NCBI RefSeq assembly: GCF_902859595.1
Contig: NZ_CADIJQ010000010.1
Coordinates: 186,001-250,000 of the forward strand
Direction: 5' to 3'
Origin: Achromobacter kerstersii
GTDB lineage: Bacteria; Pseudomonadota; Gammaproteobacteria; Burkholderiales; Burkholderiaceae_B
Length of the DNA: 64,000 bases
The position numbers and the translations under genes were made by a program. Numbering within the stretch: the stretch's first letter is position 1; every line of letters begins with the position of its first letter. Shown in pieces: positions 59,979 to 64,000 of this stretch. The notes below the pieces were generated by a model that did not search any database, was not told where the DNA came from, and saw nothing but the letters and a program-made list of their open reading frames with translations.

Positions 59979-61547
59979 CTACCACTGTCCGAAAAACACC
60001 CCCGCGCGCTTGTGCGCGTTCGTGGCTTTTTCAATGGCTTCGTCACTGATGGTGGTTCGGCGTTTGCCGCGCAGCATCCAGTCCAGCAGGCGTGCGCGCA
60101 GGTCCGCGCGCACGTCTGCATGCGCGGTGCTTCTACCCAGGTCCTGGAACTCGTCGGGGTCGGCGTGCAAATCAAAAAGCTGTTCGGGTTCGTCGAGCCA
60201 ATGCACGTAGCGCCAGCGGTCGGTGCGCACTGACCATGCGCGAGCGTTCTGCGGCGTTTTGCCGCGCAGGATGCGCGCTTGGCGGAAGCTGTAGTCCAGC
60301 TCCGAAAACACGCAGTCGCGCCAGGGCGTGGCGGCATCCCGGCCGTGCAGCAGCGTTTGCAGTTCGCGGCCTTCCAGCCGATGCGCAGGCCCCGGTGTGC
60401 CTAATGCGCGCAGCACGGTTGGCACGACGTCCACGCTTTCGACCATATCGTCCAGCGCCTGGCCGCGCGTGGCGTTGGCGGCGGCGGACGGGTCCATCAC
60501 GATGAACGGCACGCGTTGCACGGTGTCGTAGAACAGTTCCTTTTCGCCCAGCCAGTGGTCGCCCAGGAAGTCGCCGTGATCGGCCGTGAAGACGATCAGC
60601 GTGTTCTGCATCAGGCCCGCGCCTTCCATGTAGTCGAACAGACGGCCAAGGTGATCGTCCAGTTGCCGGATCAAGCCTTGATACGCAGGGCGCACGACGC
60701 GCACGCATTCGTCCGTGGAAAAGCTGATGCTTTCTTCCTGCTGCCGATAGGCGGCCACAACGGGATGCGCGTCGCGCAGCTCTTCCTGGTTGCGCCGCAC
60801 CGGCAGGCATTGATCGGCGGTATAGCGCTGGTGGTAGGGCGCAGGCGCCATGTAAGGCCAGTGCGGCTTCACGTAGCTTAAGTGCAGCACCCAGGGCTGG
60901 CTGCCGCGGCGCTTCATGAAATCCAGCGCCTGGTCCGTCATGTAGGCGGTTTCGGAATGCGGCTCGGCCACGCGGGACGGCAGATGCACGTTGCGCATGT
61001 TCCAGCCGCTGACGACCTGGCCGCTGGCGTCCACGCCCGCGATGACGTAGTCAGTCCAGGGGTCTGCGCTGTCATAGCCGTGGCGGCGCAGGAAGGCGGG
61101 GTAGCCGCTTTCCTGACCGGGGGTGTGGTGGCCGTCGTAGCGGTCCAGTTCGGTAAAGCCGCCCTGGCTGAGCAACACGCCCAGTTCCGACGCGCCATCG
61201 ATGGCCAGGCGGTCCATACCCGCGCGGTCAGGGATGATGTGGGTTTTGCCAGCCAGGGCCAATTCCCGCCCCTGCCCCGCCAGATATTCGCCCAGCGTGA
61301 TCTCGTTGACGGACAGTGGCACGCGGTTCCACGTTGCGCCATGACGTGACGGATAGCGGCCGGTGTAGTAGCTCATGCGTGACGGCCCGCACACGCCGGA
61401 ATTCACGAAGGCGCGATCAAAGCGCACGCCGCGCGCGGCCAGCGCGTCCAGGCTGGGGGTCTGCAAGTACGGATGGCCATAACAGCTGAGGTGGTCGGCA
61501 CGCAGCTGGTCGGCCATGATGAACAAGACATTTTGCACAGTGCTCAT
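59979..61547 (-). CDS. Sulfatase-superfamily hydrolase (arylsulfatase / phosphonate monoester hydrolase type)
   Basis: 522 aa from the ATG at 61547; the upstream in-frame ATG at 61604 would extend into the preceding gene. The N-terminus NVLFIMADQLRADHLSCYGH gives the two metal-binding Asp region, and NSGVCGPSRMSYYTGRYPSR is the C-x-P-S-R signature whose Cys (about residue 54) is converted to formylglycine. FTADHGDFLGDHWLGEKELF provides further metal ligands. It cleaves a sulfate or phosphonate/phosphate monoester; no signal peptide is seen, favouring the cytoplasmic hydrolases. It lies 11 bp after the Bug gene. Confidence 0.87.
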   Translation of the reverse strand: MSTVQNVLFIMADQLRADHLSCYGHPYLQTPSLDALAARGVRFDRAFVNSGVCGPSRMSYYTGRYPSRHGATWNRVPLSVNEITLGEYLAGQGRELALAGKTHIIPDRAGMDRLAIDGASELGVLLSQGGFTELDRYDGHHTPGQESGYPAFLRRHGYDSADPWTDYVIAGVDASGQVVSGWNMRNVHLPSRVAEPHSETAYMTDQALDFMKRRGSQPWVLHLSYVKPHWPYMAPAPYHQRYTADQCLPVRRNQEELRDAHPVVAAYRQQEESISFSTDECVRVVRPAYQGLIRQLDDHLGRLFDYMEGAGLMQNTLIVFTADHGDFLGDHWLGEKELFYDTVQRVPFIVMDPSAAANATRGQALDDMVESVDVVPTVLRALGTPGPAHRLEGRELQTLLHGRDAATPWRDCVFSELDYSFRQARILRGKTPQNARAWSVRTDRWRYVHWLDEPEQLFDLHADPDEFQDLGRSTAHADVRADLRARLLDWMLRGKRRTTISDEAIEKATNAHKRAGVFFGQW

Positions 61548-61558
61548 TGCGGCGCCCC

Positions 61559-62533
61559 TTATTGTGTGGCCGTGAAGCCGGAGGCCCGCACCACGGGTTC
61601 CCACTGCTTGCGGTAGGCGGCCAGCGCGTCAGCCGTGGCGGCGGCGTCCAGCGACACCGGCTCCAGGAACACGCCGCGCACGGCCTCCTGCATGGCGGGT
61701 TCGCGCAGGATGGCGGCAATTTCGGCGCCCAAGCGGTCGATCTTCGCTTGCGGCATTGCTGCCGGGGCGAAGAAGGCGTTCCAGCCGTCTGCGGCCAGAT
61801 CCACGCCGCTTTCCTTGAAGGTGGGCACGTCTTTCAGATCAGCGTCGCGCGTGTCGCCGGAGGTTGCCAGGATGCGGATCTTGCCCGCGCGGTGTTGCGG
61901 CAGCAGCGTGTCCAGCGTGTCGATACCCTGCGGCAGGATGCCGCCGATCAGTTCCGAGATCAGCGGGGCCGAGCCGCGGTAGCCAATCACTTCTGGCTCC
62001 TGCTTGATTTCACGGCCCAGCATCAGCGCGAAAAAGTGCGGCAAGCTGCCGGTGGCCGGCACGCCGACGGTGAACTGTTTGGGGTTGGCGCGCAGCCACT
62101 GGCGCAATGCCGGCACATCTTGAATCGGCGAACTGGCCGGCACGGCCAAGGCGAACTTGTAGCGGCTGGCCAGCGACACGGGTTTGAAGTCCTGTTGAGC
62201 GTCGTAGCCCGGTTGCGCATACACCAGCGGCGCCACCACCATGACCGCCGGGTTGGCCAGCATCAGCACATTCTGATTGGCGGGCGCGGCGTGCAGGCCC
62301 TGCGCCGCGATGCGGCCGCCCGCGCCCGTCTTGTTCTCGACCACGACGGGCACGCCGACCCGGTCTTTCAGACGGTCAGCAACCAGCCGCGCAATGCGGT
62401 CGGAACTGCCGCCCGGCGGATAGCCAACCACAATCGTCAGCGCGCCGTCCAGCGCCGGTTGCTGCGCACCAGCCAGCGGCGCCAGCCCCGTCAACGCGGC
62501 CGCCGCCAGGGCGCTCGCCATCCATTTCCGCAT
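61559..62533 (-). CDS. Bug-family periplasmic solute-binding protein
   Basis: 324 aa with a signal peptide (MRKWMASALAAAALTGLAPL, cleaved after AGA near 23). The tripartite-tricarboxylate (TctC/Bug) landmarks are LTIVVGYPPGGSSDRIARLV, VVVENKTGAGGRIAAQG and an FTVGVPATGSLPHFFALML segment. Bug proteins bind small carboxylates or amides and are hugely expanded in Bordetella and Achromobacter. It is the first gene of a two-gene unit with the sulfatase, so it may bring in the substrate or a product of that enzyme. No TctA/TctB membrane genes are nearby. Confidence 0.92.
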   Translation of the reverse strand: MRKWMASALAAAALTGLAPLAGAQQPALDGALTIVVGYPPGGSSDRIARLVADRLKDRVGVPVVVENKTGAGGRIAAQGLHAAPANQNVLMLANPAVMVVAPLVYAQPGYDAQQDFKPVSLASRYKFALAVPASSPIQDVPALRQWLRANPKQFTVGVPATGSLPHFFALMLGREIKQEPEVIGYRGSAPLISELIGGILPQGIDTLDTLLPQHRAGKIRILATSGDTRDADLKDVPTFKESGVDLAADGWNAFFAPAAMPQAKIDRLGAEIAAILREPAMQEAVRGVFLEPVSLDAAATADALAAYRKQWEPVVRASGFTATQ

Positions 62534-62600
62534 CGTCTTCTCCTGGAGACAGTGGCCTGCTGTCGGTTATGGTTATTGATGCCTGGCCGATACCCAAATA

Positions 62601-62632
62601 AGCAAATTGAATGTAGCAACGGGGCCATTGCT
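62601..62632. promoter_or_regulatory. Candidate MarR operator
   Basis: AGCAA (62615-62619) and TTGCT (62628-62632) form an inverted repeat with an 8-base spacer; another AGCAA lies at 62601. The region is the 178-bp divergent intergene between the Bug-sulfatase unit and the MarR gene. The symmetry suits a MarR dimer, but arms are only 5 bp. Confidence 0.35.
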
Positions 62633-62711
62633 TGATCTAATCCAGCACTATCCATAACGATATGAAGAACGCGATGCGCGCTACACGCCATCCGACCCGG
62701 AAAGAGACGCC

Positions 62712-63254
62712 ATGCCTGAATTGCCCGCCCCCGCCCCCGCGCCCGCGCCCGACCCCCGCCATCTGGCCGACATGCTGATGTACCGGCTGTACCAGGCCTG
62801 GTCGCAGTCCAACCCTGTTTTTGTGCGGCTGTGCGAAGGGCGCTTTGGCATCACGCGGCGCGAATGGCGCATCCTGGCCTGTGCCGTGGAAGGCGGCATC
62901 ATGAATTCGGCCGAACTGGCCGCGGCCGCCAAGCTGGACCTGGCCCGCACCTCGCGCACCTTGGGCGCGCTGTGCGAAAAAGGCTGGCTGCGCCGCTTGC
63001 ACGACAGCGCTGACCGGCGCGTGGTGCGCGTCGAAGCCACCGTCGAAGGCCTGGCCCGCTATCACGCCCTGCTGCCGGAAGTTGCGGGCTTGAATGACCT
63101 GCTGGTGCAAGACCTGAGCGATAGCGAAATCGCGGTCTTGCGTGACCTGTTGGGCCGCATCGAACAACGCGGCCGCCGCATGGCAGAAGACAACATCGTG
63201 TCGGAAAAGGCCAGCCGCCGCGAAGGCGGCACGCGGCGGGCGCAGTACGCCTGA
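62712..63254 (+). CDS. MarR-family transcriptional regulator
   Basis: 180 aa. A Pro/Ala-rich start (PELPAPAPAPAPDPRH) leads to a MarR domain: YRLYQAWSQSNPVFVRLCEG, then ITRREWRILACAVEGG, the recognition region SAELAAAAKLDLARTSRTLG and the wing LRRLHDSADRRVVRVEAT. It is divergent from the Bug-sulfatase genes and likely represses them until a ligand, perhaps the transported or hydrolysed compound, is present. Start by GGAAAGAG upstream of the ATG at 62712. A terminator follows at 63352. Confidence 0.88.
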   Translation: MPELPAPAPAPAPDPRHLADMLMYRLYQAWSQSNPVFVRLCEGRFGITRREWRILACAVEGGIMNSAELAAAAKLDLARTSRTLGALCEKGWLRRLHDSADRRVVRVEATVEGLARYHALLPEVAGLNDLLVQDLSDSEIAVLRDLLGRIEQRGRRMAEDNIVSEKASRREGGTRRAQYA

Positions 63255-63326
63255 GGCGACGGTTGTCGCGTGCGGCCAACAACGCGATCATTGGCCCATC
63301 GCCACAAAGAACTGCGCCAAACCCCT

Positions 63327-63346
63327 GAAAAATAGGCCTATTTTTC
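63327..63346. other. 20-bp perfect palindrome
   Basis: GAAAAATAGGCCTATTTTTC is fully self-complementary, with an A tract on one side and a T tract on the other. It could be a bidirectional terminator stem or an operator. It lies 72 bases after the MarR stop and just before a second hairpin terminator. Confidence 0.6.
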
Positions 63347-63351
63347 TTTCT

Positions 63352-63386
63352 GCCCTGCCCGCCAACGTGCCTTGCAGGGCTTTTTT
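63352..63386 (+). terminator. Rho-independent terminator after the MarR gene
   Basis: GCCCTGC (63352-63358) pairs with GCAGGGC (63374-63380), loop 15 bases, followed by T6 (63381-63386). It isolates the MarR unit from the siderophore-receptor gene that follows. Confidence 0.8.
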
Positions 63387-63432
63387 ACATCTGCGTTGGG
63401 CGCAAATGCCGGTGATCCCATAAACATTAATT

Positions 63433-63445
63433 AATAATAATTATC
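63433..63445. promoter_or_regulatory. Fur-box-like site
   Basis: AATAAT-A-ATTATC matches the Fur core GATAAT-N-ATTATC at all but the first base, in an AT-rich island (63420-63470) before a TonB-dependent receptor gene. The gene start is 52 bases downstream, so a bound Fur-iron dimer would cover its promoter. Iron repression is the expected outcome. Confidence 0.65.
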
Positions 63446-63496
63446 GTTGCTATTCCTATATGTAATCGGCGGCCGACGGGCCGCGAGGGGACTCTC

Positions 63497-64000
63497 TTGA
63501 AACGCCACCTAGTCCATGCCGCCCACCGCGTGCGGCCTCAACCGCTATTGCCCATCGCCGCCGCGCTGGCGGCTTGCTTAAGCGCGGCCACGCATGCCCA
63601 AACGGCCGAACCCACCACCGTCCTGCCCGCGGTGCAGGTGACCGGCACGGGTGAAACCGCGACGGGGCCGGTTGATGGCTACGTCGCCACGCGCAGCGCC
63701 ACCGGCACCAAGACCGATACGCCGCTATCGGAAACGCCGCAGGCCATCACCGTGATTCCGCGCGGCCAGATCGTGGACCAGGGTTCGCAGAATGTGCAGG
63801 ACGCCATGAACTACGCGGCCGGCGTGCGCCCTAACGCGTATGGCGTGGACAACCGCGGCGACTATGTGCGCATCCGTGGCGTGGAGCCCGCCCAGTACCT
63901 GGACGGCCTGCGCCAGTACTTCAACTACAACAACCCGCGCACCGAGATCTACGGCATGGAACGCGTGGAAGTGCTGCGCGGCCCGTCGTCCATGCTGTAC
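63497..64000 (+). CDS. TonB-dependent siderophore receptor (5' part, cut by window end)
   Basis: 168 codons from a TTG start at 63497, with GAGGGG about 8 bases upstream; the frame runs off the window. A signal peptide (HRVRPQPLLPIAAALAACLS, cleavage near THAQ) is followed by a TonB-box-like LPAVQVTGTGE and the plug domain: SETPQAITVIPRGQIVDQGS, AMNYAAGVRPNAYGV, RGDYVRIRGVEPAQYLDGLR, ERVEVLRGPSSMLY. These are plug motifs of the ferric-siderophore receptors (FhuE/FpvA/FoxA type). A Fur-like box lies upstream. The barrel and the ligand are outside the window. Confidence 0.9.
   Translation, partial: MKRHLVHAAHRVRPQPLLPIAAALAACLSAATHAQTAEPTTVLPAVQVTGTGETATGPVDGYVATRSATGTKTDTPLSETPQAITVIPRGQIVDQGSQNVQDAMNYAAGVRPNAYGVDNRGDYVRIRGVEPAQYLDGLRQYFNYNNPRTEIYGMERVEVLRGPSSMLY

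Overview
The window is GC-rich DNA with strongly G/C-biased third codon positions. Gene content points to a betaproteobacterium of the Alcaligenaceae (Achromobacter or Bordetella type): a Bug-family periplasmic solute-binding protein, a MocR regulator next to gabT and gabD, an acyl-CoA dehydrogenase of the large YafH/FadE type, and a Wzx/Wzy exopolysaccharide locus. This placement is inference from family content, not from a marker gene. No rRNA gene, functional tRNA, insertion sequence, phage or CRISPR array was seen.

Layout. (1) 1-12.2 kb, housekeeping and transport: a MarR regulator with a strong terminator; a four-gene oligopeptide-type ABC importer on the minus strand; a secreted or anchored thermonuclease-like protein; CorA; a UvrD/Rep-type helicase; a DUF72 protein. 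(2) 12.2-17.8 kb, GABA use: a MocR/GabR-type regulator divergent from gabT-gabD, then an inositol-monophosphatase-family gene framed by two near-identical 23-bp inverted repeats resembling paired DnaA boxes. (3) 17.9-19.8 kb, minus strand: a sirtuin and an EpsC-type serine acetyltransferase preceded by a 22-codon leader ORF. (4) 19.9-41.1 kb, exopolysaccharide locus in two divergent arms. The minus arm is wza-wzc-algC(manB)-pgi-galE (export, tyrosine kinase, sugar-phosphate supply). The plus arm is wcaJ-gmm-manC-vanZ-like-gmd-fcl-wzx-GT2-wzy-GT4-GT2-wcaF-wcaI. Together these make GDP-mannose, GDP-fucose and UDP-galactose, start the lipid-linked unit with a hexose-1-phosphate, extend it with four glycosyltransferases, acetylate it, flip, polymerise and export it. 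The product is predicted to be colanic-acid- or cepacian-like. No Wzb phosphatase, UDP-glucose dehydrogenase or pyruvyl transferase is present here.

(5) 41.1-45.6 kb, the least ordinary part: two LuxR-type regulators whose receiver domains lack the phospho-acceptor aspartate, a 562-bp intergenic stretch with a run of inverted repeats, and a two-domain protein (formyltransferase-like plus GINT1-like beta-propeller) whose C-terminal half is clearly AT-richer than its surroundings. (6) 45.6-59.9 kb, fatty-acid degradation: a PsrA-like TetR regulator with an AAAC-N4-GTTT operator, then fadE-fadI-fadJ-fadL, a terminator/attenuator hairpin, and a second beta-oxidation set (FadN-like protein and thiolase) with a hotdog/DUF4442 protein, a chalcone-isomerase-like exported protein and fadD. 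(7) 60-64 kb: a sulfatase-superfamily hydrolase and a Bug solute-binding protein divergent from a MarR regulator, then a terminator, a Fur-box-like site and the start of a TonB-dependent siderophore receptor cut by the window end.
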